NCBI GenBank assembly: GCA_963734065.1
Contig: CAVTFN010000005.1
Location: 1-64,000, forward strand
Direction: 5' to 3'
From: DATBLE01 sp963734065
Lineage (GTDB): Bacteria > Actinomycetota > Thermoleophilia > Gaiellales > Gaiellaceae
Length of the DNA stretch: 64,000 bases
The position numbers were made by a program, and so were the translations under genes. The notes beneath the pieces were generated by a model, which saw nothing but the letters and a program-made list of their open reading frames with translations, had not been told where the DNA came from and did no database searches. The first letter of the stretch is position 1. Every line of letters begins with the position of its first letter. This document shows positions 16,573 through 26,021 of the stretch, piece by piece.

Positions 16573-17069
16573 GTGACCGCGTCCTCGGCGGTAGGGGGCG
16601 GCGAGTGACCCGACGAGTCTTGTCCGCCCTCGTGCGCGGAAGAGATGAGGCGGAAGACGGCGTGTCTGGGCAGCTCTGCCGCGATTACCTCGTCGGCTGA
16701 GTTGGGGGTGGCATCGAAGTAGGCGCGGGTGACGCGGATCTCGGCCATGTACTTGCGAAGCACAGGAACCGCCGCCGAGACGTCCGCTTCTTCGACTTCG
16801 AACCGCTCTGATCGTCGGCCGCGGCTGAGCATCGCCACGCCCGCGGCCCGCACATTCCGAACCCAGTTGGCAGGCCCGTAGCCGGCGACCAGCCAGCGCC
16901 GGCCATCGACCTCGATGATGTCAACCGGGGTCGAGTAGAGCCGTCCGGTCTTCCGCCCGGGCACGGTGAGGATGTGTCGGTACGAGGCTCCCAGTCCGAG
17001 CCGCGTCAGCGCGTGGAAGAGCGAGTTGATCAGTCGTGTACTGCGGCTCGGCCGGTAGGTCTTCGCCAT
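16569..17069 (-). CDS. DDN-type deazaflavin (F420)-dependent nitroreductase/quinone reductase family protein
   Basis: Split-barrel protein of the deazaflavin-dependent nitroreductase family, which reduces quinones or other substrates with F420H2. Family marks are ILTVPGRKTGRLYSTPVDII, then RWLVAGYGPANWVRNVRAAG and a tail with VTRAYFDATP. The ATG at 17069 (MAKTYRPSRSTRL) is preferred to an in-frame start at 17105, because the extra 12 residues are not typical. Length is about 166 residues. It is translationally coupled to the HicA-like gene. F420 use fits an actinobacterial origin. Confidence 0.75.
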   Translation of the reverse strand: MAKTYRPSRSTRLINSLFHALTRLGLGASYRHILTVPGRKTGRLYSTPVDIIEVDGRRWLVAGYGPANWVRNVRAAGVAMLSRGRRSERFEVEEADVSAAVPVLRKYMAEIRVTRAYFDATPNSADEVIAAELPRHAVFRLISSAHEGGQDSSGHSPPPTAEDAVT

Positions 17070-17179
17070 CCCACTCAGGTTCGCCGACACGCTCGGCCAC
17101 GGCAAGCTCGTGTTGCGGCAGGCGCAGCCTCCGCTAAGTCAGCGTGTGAGAGCGCCGACGACTAGCTAGAGCCGGCCAT

Positions 17180-17222
17180 ACCCCACCCCCGCGCGCGATG
17201 AGCCTCTCCCGCCGGAGTCCCC
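17180..17222 (+). repeat. Direct repeat B flanking the HicA-like/DDN pair
   Basis: Second copy of repeat A, 0.96 kb away in the same orientation. It lies about 110 bp upstream of the DDN start. Confidence 0.5.
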
Positions 17223-17311
17223 TGTGGGCGCAACGGAGGTGCTCGGGGCGGGAGGCGAAAGTCGGATGAAGCCGCCTTGTTCGCAGTCGCGCAAAGGGAT
17301 TCAATCTGCGG

Positions 17312-17522
17312 GTGGGACGCCTAGGCCGGGTGCTTTCCGCTCTCACCGCCGCTGTTCGCAACGAGAACGTCAGGCGTGTGGAGCTCGCATGGGGCGCAGA
17401 TGCGCCGCAACGTCGCTCTTCGCGGAGCATTCTACGGCAGGCTCACCGACGGCATCGACCGCGTCGAGTTTTACTTATGGCCGAAAGTGCAACTCGACCG
17501 ACCGCCGTCTTACCGTCGTTGA
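17312..17522 (+). CDS. Possible small protein with one frame break
   Basis: The first half (LGRVLSALTAAVRNENVRRV) is open in one frame. From about 17400 a second frame reads NVALRGAFYGRLTDGIDRVE then FYLWPKVQLDRPPSYRR, ending at the TGA at 17520-17522. Joined by one base they give about 73 residues. The stop lies inside the palindrome ccgtcgtt-ga-aacgacgg (17513-17530), which could be its terminator. It converges on ppk1. No family is recognised. Confidence 0.35.
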
Positions 17523-17530
17523 AACGACGG
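17513..17530. terminator. 8-bp hairpin between convergent genes
   Basis: Arms ccgtcgtt and aacgacgg with a 2-nt loop. It overlaps the stop of the small plus-strand frame and lies 35 bp past the ppk1 stop. Confidence 0.4.
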
Positions 17531-17564
17531 CGCAACCAGGCGCTTGCGGCACGGTGCGAGAGGG

Positions 17565-19716
17565 CTAGAGGGCGTGGCGGGTGAGTGCGAGTTGCATCAT
17601 GGTCGCATGTGTCCCCGCTGAGCCGGCGCTCGTGTCGGACTCGGGTTGGAGCTGGCGGTAGCTGCCGTCGGGCTGGAGTTCCCAGGCGTTCCGTTCGGTC
17701 GTCGAGGCAGGTCTCGAGGATCTCCCAGAGCCGAGCGCGGAGCTTGTGGTCGTTGACCGGGACGGCGGCCTCGACCCGGTCGGAGAGGTTGCGGTGCATC
17801 CAGTCGGCCGGAGCCGATCAGGAATGTCACCGTCGAGCGGGTCGTCCGAGCCAGCTGCGAAGTGGAAGATGCGCGAGTGTTCGAGGAAGCGGCCGACGAT
17901 CGAACGTACGCGGATGTTCTCGGTCACGGCCGGGCACGCCGGGTGCAGGCAGCAGAGCCCGCGAACGATCAGCTCGACCGGGACGCCGGCGCGCGAGGCC
18001 CTGGAGAGGAGCAGCGCAGATCTCGGGGTCCTCGAGCTGGTTCATCTTGCAGACGATCCGGGCCGGGCGGCCGGCCTCGTGGTTGGCGATCTCGCGCTCG
18101 ATCAGCTCGACGAACGCGCGACGCGCATGTGCAGCGGCGCGACCAGCAGCTGTCGAACGACGGCGTCCGCGAGCGGCCGGTCAGGAAGTGGAACAGCGAG
18201 ACGACGTCGCGCGGTGATCGCCGGGTCGGCGGTGAGCAGGCCCGACGTCCTCGTAGAGCCTGCGCCGTGCGCGTGTGGTAGTTGCCGGTGCGCGATGTGG
18301 GCATAGCTGCGGATGCCGCCGTCCTCCTTGCGGACGACCAGCGCCGACCTTGCTGTGCGTCTTCAGGCCGGTCACGCCGAACATGACGTGGGCGCCGACC
18401 TTCTCGAGCTCGCGCGACCAGTGCAGGTTGCGCTCCTCGTCGAAGCGGGCGTTGAGCTCGATCACGCAGGCCACCTGCTTGCCGGCCTCGGCGGCCGCGA
18501 TCAGCGACCGCACGAACGGCGTGTCGTCGCCGACCCGGTAGACGGTCATCTTGATCGACAGCGTCTGCGGGTCGTCGGCGGCCTCGCGGATGAATCGCTC
18601 GACGCTCGCGTAGAAGCTCTCGTAGGGATGGTGCAGCAGGATGTCGCCGGCTGCGGATCGCCGAGAAGATGTCGCCGTCGGCGCCTCGAGCGCCAGCGGC
18701 GGGAGCGGCGTCCAGGCCGGGTCGCGCAGCTCCGCGACTCGAGGCCGGCGATCTCGAACAGCGTCGTGTAGTCGAGCAGCTGCGCTCATCTCGTAGACGT
18801 CCTCGGCGTCGAGCCCGAAGCGCTCGACCAGCTCCGCCACCATCGCCGGGTCGGCGTTCGGGCTGCACCTCGAGCCGCACGACCGGCTCGAAGCGGCGCT
18901 GGCGCAGCTCCTCCTCGACCATGCGCCCGCTTGCTTGAGCCCGTCGTTCTCGTCGAGCTCCACGTCGGCGTCGCGGCAGACGCGGAACAGGCTGGCGCTG
19001 GCCACCACCATTCCCGGGAACAGCCGCTCGCGCGTTGGCGCGGATCACCTGGTCGAGGCCGACGAACACCCGCTCGGGCGGGAGTCGACGCCCGCTCACC
19101 CGCAGCCACTGCGGTAGGTCGCTCGGCAGCTTCACGCGCACCAGCACGGCCTCGCCGCTGACCGGGATCCTCGAGCTGGAACGCCCACGACGTCGAGAGG
19201 TTCGAGACGTACGGGAACGGGTGGGCGGCGTCGAGGCTGAGCGGCGTCAGCACCGGCGAGATGTCGCGCTCGAACACGGCCGAGGCCTCGTCGCGCTGGG
19301 CCTCGCGTCAGGTCGTCCCAGCCGACCAGGTGGATCCCGTGCTCGGCCAGCCGCGGGCGCAGCACCTCGCGGTAGCAGCCGGCCTGCTCGTCCAGCATCG
19401 ACGTGACCACCTCCCGCTTCCGCGCTGAGCAGCTCCCGCTGCGCTGGCGCGGCCAGGCTCGGTCGCCGATCGGCCGGATCCGCGCCATCCGCTTCATGAA
19501 GAACTCGTCGAGGTTCGACGAGAAGATGGCCAGGAACTTGACGCGCTCGAGCAGCGGCGTGCGCTCGTCGAGCGCCTCGTGCAGCACCCGACGGTTGAAC
19601 TCCAGCCAGCTCAGATCGCGGTCGAGCCAAACACAGCGTTTCAGCTCGGCGACGGTGAGGTCCAAAGTCTCTCCAGCCTCGGGGGCTTCGACGTCAATGG
19701 GCGAACTCGAACTCAC
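17565..19716 (-). CDS. ppk1: Polyphosphate kinase 1, many frame breaks
   Basis: Makes polyphosphate from ATP, reversibly, at the membrane. The span of 2152 bases fits the usual length of about 715 residues. From the start at 19716 the N-terminal domain reads DLSWLEFNRRVLHEALDE and VKFLAIFSSNLDEFFMKRMA. Later frames give SPVLTPLSLDAAHPFPYVSN, DILLHHPYESFYASVERFIR, TLSIKMTVYRVGDDTPFV and VTGLKTHSKV with the phosphorylated histidine. The last residues are AWELQPDGSYRQLQ and a short tail. At least eight single-base breaks separate these blocks. All conserved blocks are present in order, which argues for sequence error over true decay. Confidence 0.8.
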
Positions 19717-19799
19717 GTCAACTCACGGTAGCGGCGGGAACATGGCCACGGCACGGTGCTGGCCTTCGGGATCTGGCTGGTCGTCGAAGTCAGCGCCGG

Positions 19800-20050
19800 G
19801 CTCATGAACCCAACCTGCCCTTTTTAAGCGGCTCGGCTGATGACGCTGCGCCTGTCGCTGCCGCGTCGTCGGGCCGCGCTGCGCAGCTGTCTCGGCCACG
19901 TACCCGCGGAGCGTGCGCAGCTCTCGCTCGACGTCGGCGGCGCTCCTGCACACGGGCGTGGCGATTCCGAGCACCGACTGCATCAGCGCCCGCGTGACCC
20001 GGTGCTCGAGCTCGTGGCCGCTCAGCTCGGGAGAGCAGCATGTCGTCCTC
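19800..20050 (-). pseudogene. N-terminal fragment of a GCS2-type carboxylate-amine ligase
   Basis: The minus-strand frame gives ELSGHELEHRVTRALMQSVL, then GIATPVCRSAADVERELRTL and RGYVAETAA. This resembles the substrate-binding part of YbdK/EgtA-type glutamate-cysteine ligases, of which a full copy lies at 51146-52301. The N-terminal strand with the Glu triad and everything after about 60 residues are missing. It is squeezed between ppk1 and the amidotransferase gene. Confidence 0.4.
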
Positions 20051-20063
20051 GGCCCCGGTCCGA

Positions 20064-20903
20064 CTATGCGACGTGCGCGGGTACCACCGGTTGGAACGGG
20101 TGCAGCTCGTCCTGGCCGGGTTGGACGATCCCATAGCTCGCCTCGGGCACCTCGTTCCAGACGCCAGGCAGATCGCCGAGCGGCTCGGAGACGACCAGCC
20201 GCGTCTCCTCGTCGAACAGGGCGAGGCGCGGGTCGTCGGGGTAGAGCTCCTTGAGCGTCTCGTACGTGCTCGAGTAGAAGAGCGAGCGCGACCTTCCCTC
20301 GCTCGAGTAGCGAAACGCCCAGAGCCGCTCGCCGTTCGTCGTCACGATCGTCCCCTGGAACGGGAACTCGACGTCGTGCTCGTGACCGACCTCCTCGACC
20401 AGCCCGAGCGTGCGGGCGACCGCGGCGGGCGGATCCTCCTCGAGGCCAAGCGTCAACGCGAGGAAGAAGAGCACCTCCGAGTCGGTCGTGCCCTCGATGA
20501 ACGGATAGAGCTCAGGATCGACCGCGAGCACGAGGTCGCGCTTCACCTGCAGCCAATCCGACACCACGCCGTTGTGCGCCCACAGCCACCTGCCGTGGCC
20601 GAACGGGTGGCAGTTCGTCTGCTGCACCGGCGTTCCCGTCGTCGCACGGACGTGGGCGACGAAGAGGTGCGACTCGACGTGGCCGGCGAGCTGGCGCAGG
20701 TTGCGGTCGTTCCAGGCCGGTTCCATGCTCTTGAAGGTGCCCGGCCCGTACTGGCTGTACCAGCCGATCCCGAAGCCGTCCCCGTTCGTCGGCTCGGCGC
20801 CCATGCGCGACTCGAGGCTCTGCTCGATCAGCGAGTGCTGCGGCCCATAGAGGACCTTGTCCATCAGGACCGGCTTTCCGTAGTACGCAAGCCAACGACA
20901 CAT
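20064..20903 (-). CDS. Class II glutamine amidotransferase (YafJ/EgtC-like)
   Basis: N-terminal-nucleophile amidotransferase domain of 279 residues. The catalytic Cys is residue 2 (MCRWLAYYGKPV), exposed when Met is removed. Other marks are NGDGFGIGWYS, LFVAHVRATTGTPVQQTNCH, RWLWAHNGVV and GTTDSEVLFFLAL. The ATG at 20903 is fixed by the Cys2 rule and by GAAGGGAGACGG just before it; an upstream in-frame start would bury the nucleophile. No synthetase domain is fused, so it is a YafJ- or EgtC-type hydrolase of a gamma-glutamyl compound. A remnant of a glutamate-cysteine-type ligase lies just downstream. The gene is intact. Confidence 0.85.
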   Translation of the reverse strand: MCRWLAYYGKPVLMDKVLYGPQHSLIEQSLESRMGAEPTNGDGFGIGWYSQYGPGTFKSMEPAWNDRNLRQLAGHVESHLFVAHVRATTGTPVQQTNCHPFGHGRWLWAHNGVVSDWLQVKRDLVLAVDPELYPFIEGTTDSEVLFFLALTLGLEEDPPAAVARTLGLVEEVGHEHDVEFPFQGTIVTTNGERLWAFRYSSEGRSRSLFYSSTYETLKELYPDDPRLALFDEETRLVVSEPLGDLPGVWNEVPEASYGIVQPGQDELHPFQPVVPAHVA

Positions 20904-20923
20904 GATCCGTCTCCCTTCTGAAT

Positions 20924-21129
20924 GACCAATTACCGAAGTCCGCCTCTTCAAGCGGACAGAAGCGCGAGCGTGTCGCTGAGACGCCTCCTCCGGTAGGTCT
21001 AGTCGGTTGTAGCGGGCTTCTCCGGAACCACGCCTTGACCGTCTCCACGATGTCCTGCGACGGAGTCGACCCGTCGAGCGCGCAGAACACGACCGTCCAC
21101 TTCTTGGTCGGATCGCGAATCGGATCCAC
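20924..21129 (-). CDS. Possible small protein with a perfect ribosome-binding site
   Basis: AAAGGAGG stands seven bases before a GTG at 21129. The frame begins VDPIRDPTKKWTVVFCALDG and continues STPSQDIVETVKAWFRRSPL. It is coding-like for about 50 residues, then becomes Arg-rich and runs without stop into the amidotransferase gene. Its 3' end is therefore not resolved and a frame break may hide a stop near 20950. Function unknown. Confidence 0.4.
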
Positions 21130-21380
21130 CTGCCTCCTTTCGCAAGGCGAAGGCTCGGACGGGCGCTGCGAGTCTCGACGCGAATTGCCCGACCGAGCCG
21201 GCGACCCGACCGTCTCGCGCCCCTCCTACGGCAGTCTCAACATCAGTAAGCCGCCAGTCAAGCCGACCCCAGCCCGGCGGCGCCGTTCTCCTCGTCGTCC
21301 CAACCGGCCCCTGTTTCGACGAGAACATCCGGCCAGCTTGAGGCGCCGCATCCATCAGCACGATGCATTTGGCGAAGGGC

Positions 21381-21739
21381 CTATCCGTCCACGCTTGCCG
21401 CATCCACCTGCGCGACCAGCTCATCGCGTCCGACGAAGTCGGCGTAGCTCAGGATCATGAGGAGCGGGTCGCGCTCGATTGGCAGTAACGGGCGCGGAAG
21501 ATCAGGACGGGCGTCCAGAACAGCTCCGATCTCCTTCGGGGTGAGCCCAGCGTCCTGTGCCGCCGCCTGCAACTCGGCGCGGCGATCGAGAAGCTCCTCC
21601 GTCGGGGTATGCGTGAGAGCTTCACTCGCCTCGTTTCTTCGCCCGCAGTCGCTGATTCGGAGCGAAGTCGTACCGCCGGCCCTTGCCAGGCGACCAGAAC
21701 ATGCGCTTCGGCCTCGAAGCGGAGGCGCGAGCCGATCAT
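21381..21739 (-). CDS. Hypothetical protein of about 118 residues, one frame break
   Basis: From the ATG at 21739 the first frame gives MIGSRLRFEAEAHVLVAWQG. From about 21625 a second frame gives EALTHTPTEELLDRRAELQA, then DAGLTPKEIGAVLDARPDLP and LLMILSYADFVGRDELVAQV to the stop at 21381. The two parts join with one base. The protein is helical, has no signal peptide, and matches no family I recognise. It is divergent from the membrane protein at 22141. Confidence 0.45.
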
Positions 21740-22140
21740 CAGAGGCAGACTAGGCACGAGAGGAGCTCGTCTCGTGGGTTGCGACGAGCGTCTCGTCGGT
21801 GAGCCGCGTTGTGAGGTCCACCGTGAGGCGCTGCTGCCAGAGCAGATGGAAGAGGACGGGGCGCACGAGTGCGCTCGGGCCGATCTCGTCCAGACCACGG
21901 TCGCAATGTTCGCGTCGCCAGCCGTAAGACAAGCCAACCGCGTGAGAACGCCTCGTCGTCTCGAACGCCGGCTGGGTCGAACGCGCGGCCGCGGCGCCGG
22001 GGATCGGCCCGCCCTTCGCGGTTTGTTTACGAAGCGGCGTCGTGCCCGCGGGGAGGCCCCATGCCAATTGAGACACGGCAGCCTCGATGCCGGCGCCGGC
22101 GCAAGGTGGCATGCTGGCGGAGGTTCCTCGAAGGAAGCGC

Positions 22141-23202
22141 ATGAGGCAAACCCCGACGCTGGATGTCCAGCCGGAGCGGGATCCGCTGGCGACAATCGCA
22201 GTCTCGGCTGCACCGGTCGTGCTCGAGGGCCGTTATCGGCTGCTGATGCGAGCGCTCTGGCAGCTTCGACACTCGCGGAGGACGCGCTGGGGAGTCGGTG
22301 TCGGGTCGGCCGCTCTCATGCTCCTCCTCGCCTTCCTGGCTGTCCGTCATTTTGCGACAACCTCGTGGCCGCTCTCGCACGGCCAGCCAGGCTTGCTCGT
22401 GGCAGTAGGGCTGCTGCTCCTCCTTGCCCAGGCGCTCAAGGCACTTGGGTGGGGACGGCTGTTTACGAATCGTGAGCGGCCCTCTCCCCTTGCGCTCGTC
22501 GCCGGTAACGGCGGCGCGGCGCTGATCGGTGTCGTCCTTCCCGGCCGCTTCGACGATGCGATGCGGATCGCGGTCGTCCGCCGCTACCCGGGTTGTCCTG
22601 CCGGTCTGCGGGCGATCAGCCTCTCGCTTGTCATGCTCGGTCTGATCGACAGCGCCGCGCTGGCGCCGCTCGCCGCCGTCGCCGTCGCCTACCCGGGCGC
22701 CGGGATCGCTGCGCGTGCCGCACTCGTGGTCGTGACCGGAGCCGGGATCGCAGCCGCCGCGGTGATCGTGGCCCTGCCACGCCTCGCCGGAAGCACACGC
22801 GCCCTCCGCTCCCGGCTCGGCCGCTGGTTGAGCCCGCGCACCACCTCGCTGTACCGCGCGACGCAGGCGTGGGCGTTCGTCTTCGGCTGTTGGCTCGTTC
22901 GCGGGGTGGCGTACTTCATCATGCTCGGCACGCTCGGACTGGGCTATTCGTTCCCACTCGCGCTCCTGTTTCTCTGCGCCGGTGCCGCAGCTGCAGCGCT
23001 ACCGATCGGGCCCGCGGGCGCAGCCACCCAGGCAGGCGTCGGAACCGTCGCCCTCGCCACCTCGGGTGTCGGAACATCGCAAGCGCTTGCTGCCTCCGTC
23101 TCCGTCGGCGCCCTGGGAGTCTTCTCCGGAGCAGCCGTCCTGCTCTTCGCCTTCGCGTGGCAAACCGGACGGTTGCTCCTGTCCGCTCGGGCCGCCGTCT
23201 GA
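22141..23202 (+). CDS. Lysylphosphatidylglycerol synthase-like integral membrane protein (UPF0104/AglD2)
   Basis: Integral membrane protein of 353 residues with about eight hydrophobic segments, for example ALMLLLAFLAVRHF, LLVAVGLLLLLAQALKALGW and AVLLFAFAWQTGRLLL. The central NGGAALIGVVLPGRFDDAMR and LPIGPAGAATQAGVGTVAL correspond to the conserved loops of the lysyl-PG-synthase transmembrane family, which act as lipid or glycolipid flippases. The aminoacyl-transferase domain of MprF is absent. The ATG at 22141 follows CGAAGGAAGCGC. It is intact. A second family member lies at 30631-31588. Confidence 0.8.
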   Translation: MRQTPTLDVQPERDPLATIAVSAAPVVLEGRYRLLMRALWQLRHSRRTRWGVGVGSAALMLLLAFLAVRHFATTSWPLSHGQPGLLVAVGLLLLLAQALKALGWGRLFTNRERPSPLALVAGNGGAALIGVVLPGRFDDAMRIAVVRRYPGCPAGLRAISLSLVMLGLIDSAALAPLAAVAVAYPGAGIAARAALVVVTGAGIAAAAVIVALPRLAGSTRALRSRLGRWLSPRTTSLYRATQAWAFVFGCWLVRGVAYFIMLGTLGLGYSFPLALLFLCAGAAAAALPIGPAGAATQAGVGTVALATSGVGTSQALAASVSVGALGVFSGAAVLLFAFAWQTGRLLLSARAAV

Positions 23203-23350
23203 TCGCACCGCACTCCGGCCAGGAACCAGTCCTACGTCTCCTTTGACAGCAGCCAGTGAGATGCTCTCGACGCCGTCGGTGCTGCACGCATCCAGGGCGC
23301 GTTCGGAGATGAAGTTGTAGGTGTTCGCACGCGAAAGCGGCTGCTTCGGT

Positions 23351-23488
23351 CTACGTCCGCCGTCTCCGTTTCCTCGCACGCTTGGTGGCGCGCGCCATCA
23401 GCACTTCGTGCGTGGACACCCGCGGTGTGCGGGGCTCGGGCTCGACGCGGGTCCACGCGCCGTCGGGGTCGAGCTTCCAGGCGAACCG
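23351..23488 (-). pseudogene. C-terminal remnant of a second polyphosphate kinase
   Basis: The minus-strand frame ends FAWKLDPDGAWTRVEP, then RVSTHEVLMARATKRARK and a basic tail. This matches the extreme C-terminus of actinobacterial Ppk1 (…ELQPDG.W.RVEP…RVSTHEVLM). It differs from the tail of the ppk1 at 17565, so it is not a local copy. Upstream the frame is joined to unrelated sequence at about 23490. Confidence 0.5.
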
Positions 23489-23504
23489 CGTGTCGGCCTC
23501 GGAC

Positions 23505-23680
23505 CCGGGAATTCGGCGGTGGTGTTCGAGATCGCCGCGGACGCGGTCCCCACGGCCGAGGAGCTGCTGAAGACGCTGGGCGCGAAGGAGCTCGTCTCCG
23601 AGGATCTCGACTCGGGCGTCGCCGCTCTCTTCGACCAGGACGAGGCCCCTGCGCCCGAGCCCGGGGAGGCGCCGGCCTAG
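23505..23680 (+). pseudogene. C-terminal-like fragment of an unknown protein
   Basis: On the plus strand the frame reads FEIAADAVPTAEELLKTLGA, then KELVSEDLDSGVAALFDQ and an acidic Pro-rich tail to a stop at 23680. Codon use is strongly coding-like here, whereas the opposite strand is Arg/Leu-rich. The start is lacking. It lies between the ppk1 tail and the end of the phosphatase gene, both on the other strand, so the 23.35-23.73 kb region is a mosaic. Confidence 0.35.
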
Positions 23681-23729
23681 GCTCGGCGCGAACGCGCCGC
23701 GGCCGGCACGCCGGGCGCGGCCTGCGCCG

Positions 23730-25856
23730 GAGGAGCTGCGCGGGACGTCGACGTCGAACTCGAGCACGACCGTCGTCCCCTGCGGCGTTCGGTGGATGTG
23801 CACGTGCTCGCTGAGGGCGCGCATGATCTCCATGCCGTGGCCGCTCGACTCGGTGTGCGCCTGCGTCCGCCAGAGGCCCGAGTCGCGGATCCGCACGACC
23901 AGCCGCCCGTCGCTGCGGAGCCGTAGCTCGAGCGTCGCCTCGCCGGGCTGTTCGCCGTAGGCGTGGCGCACGGTGTTCGCGCAGCCCTCGCCGCAGGCCT
24001 GGATCACCTCGTCGATCCTGGCGCGATCGAGACCCTGCTCCGTGAGCCACGCTCGCACCTCCTGCCTGACTGCGTGCAGCGACTTCGGGACAGCCGGGAA
24101 GACGCGGCTGAAGATCCGGGAGTCGAGCGGTTCGCGGCGAAGGCAGAGGAAGACGAGGTCGTCGAGGCTGCCCTCGGCGAACTCGTCGACGATCTCGTCG
24201 CAGAGACGTTCCGGCTCGTAGCCGCTGCGGGCGACGGCCGCGTTCTTCAGCCGCTCCAGCCCGCTGTCGATCGAGTCGGCCCTCCGCTCGATCAGGCCGT
24301 CGGTGTAGAGGATCAGCGTCGAGCCCTCCGCCAGGAACGCGCGGCCCTCGGGCCTGCCGTTCCCGTCGTCGAGCGCGATGCAGAGCGGCAGGCCGGCGCC
24401 ACCCTCCAGGAACTCGGCCTTGCCCTCGGGGTCGATCACGAGCGGCGGCGGGTGACCGGCCAGCGAGTAGCGCAGCTCTCCGGTCTCGGGCTGAAGCTGG
24501 ACGGCGGCAACCGTGCCGAACCGGGCCTCCTCGATCTTCTCCGCGAACTGGTCGAGCCGGCTGATCAGCTCTGGCACGCTCTCGACCACGAGCCCGAGCG
24601 CGCCCATCGCGCTGCGCAGCTTGCCCATCGCGGTCGCCGCCTGGACGCCGTGCCCGACCACGTCGCCGACCGCGACCAGGATGCGCCCGTCTTCGCGATC
24701 GATCAGGTCGTACCAGTCGCCCCCGACCTCGAGCTCGGCGGTGCCGGGCAGGTACCGCCACGCCGCCGTCACGCCCGCGCTCGTCACCTCCGGCCGGCCG
24801 AGGAGGCTCTGCTGGAGCGCCTTCGACCGTTCCTGCTCGGCCTCGAACAGCCGCGAGTTCTCGACCGCCATCGCCGCTTTGCGCGCGACCTCCTTCGCGA
24901 GCTCGAGCTCGTCCTCGCCGTAGTCACGTTCGGCCGAGGAGGCGCAGACGACGAGGACGCCGAGCGAGCGGCGGCCGAGCGCGAGCGGGACCGCGATCAT
25001 GCTGCGCAGGTCGAGCCGCGCGCAGAGCATGTCGCCGTCGTTGCCGAGCCCGAGCTCGCGCCAGGTGTCGGGCGTGACCGGCGCGACCAGCCGGCCTCGC
25101 GGCGTGTCGAACACCCAGGAGCCGAACGCCGAGAGGTTGCTCCGGGTGCCCACGAGCCCGCGGAGCGTCTCGTCCTGGACGCCCCGAGTGGCCAGCGCCG
25201 CGACCTCGACGACGCCGTCCGGCTCCACCAGCTGGACGAGCGCGACGTCGCCGAGCTCGGGAACGCAGGTGTGCGCGAGCTGCCCGGCACGCCCCTTGAC
25301 GTCCAGACGCTTCTCCAGCGCGGCGGCGACGCCCGCGAGGAAGCGCGACCGGCGCAGGCGCTGCTCGGCCGCCTCGCGCTCGCGCCGCTCCTGCTCCTGC
25401 TCCCGGAGGAGCTCGGCCTGCCGTGCGATCTCCCGGGTCTTCTCGAAGAGCTCGATGAACACGGCCACCTTCGAACGCAGGATCGCCGGGTCGACCGGCT
25501 TGACGATGTAGTCGACCGCTCCGGCCTCGTAGCCGCGGAACACGTTCTCCGGGCTGGCGGAGATGCCGGTCAGGAAGATGATCGGGATCGAGCGCGTCTC
25601 GGCCCGGCCGCGGACGGAGGCGGCGGTCTCGAAGCCGTCCATCTCGGGCATCTGGACGTCGAGCAGGATGACGGCGAACGGCTCGGTCGTCAGCAGCCGC
25701 AAGGCCTCCCGTCCCGATCCGGCGGTGACGATCCGCGCGCCGAGCGGCTCGAGGAACGCCTCCAGCGCCTCGCAGGTTCTCGGGCCGGTCGTCGACGATC
25801 AGGACGGCCGCGGCAGCCGCGTCGATCCGGTCGCTGGAAACGTCTGCGTCGATCAC
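23730..25856 (-). CDS. Response regulator-GAF-PP2C phosphatase-histidine kinase-like ATPase, one chain
   Basis: Multidomain signalling protein that probably controls an anti-sigma cascade. Residues 1-125 are a receiver (VLIVDDRPEN; phospho-acceptor in VILLDVQMPEMDGFE; Lys in YIVKPVDP). A linker coiled coil follows, then a GAF domain (about 165-310). Next is a SpoIIE/RsbU-type PP2C phosphatase (about 330-530: VGGDWYDLI, GDVVGHGVQAA, LYTDGLIERR, SLDDLVFLCL). The end is an RsbW-like ATPase domain (ACGEGCANTVRHAYG, SSGHGMEIMRAL). The GTG at 25856 is chosen because the receiver starts there; one extra base at 25772 breaks the frame. The true stop near 23730 is obscured by the mosaic that follows. 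Confidence 0.8.
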
Positions 25857-26021
25857 GTCGTCACGGTTCGCCGAGCGCCGCCCGGGCCGTCGAGGCATCA
25901 TCGCATCCGCGGCTGCCGACAGGTCGATCGGGCGCGCCGCTTCCCCGACTCCGGCCGCTTTCGAACGCGTTGCCGAGGCGAAAGATGTTTGGCGTGCTGT
26001 CAACGGGGGAAACGAGGCCAG

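Noticed and set aside
23235..23345. Possible TetR N-terminal fragment on the minus strand
   Set aside because: The translation ISERALDACSTDGVESISLA resembles a TetR helix, but there is no clear HTH end, start or continuation; too short to support.
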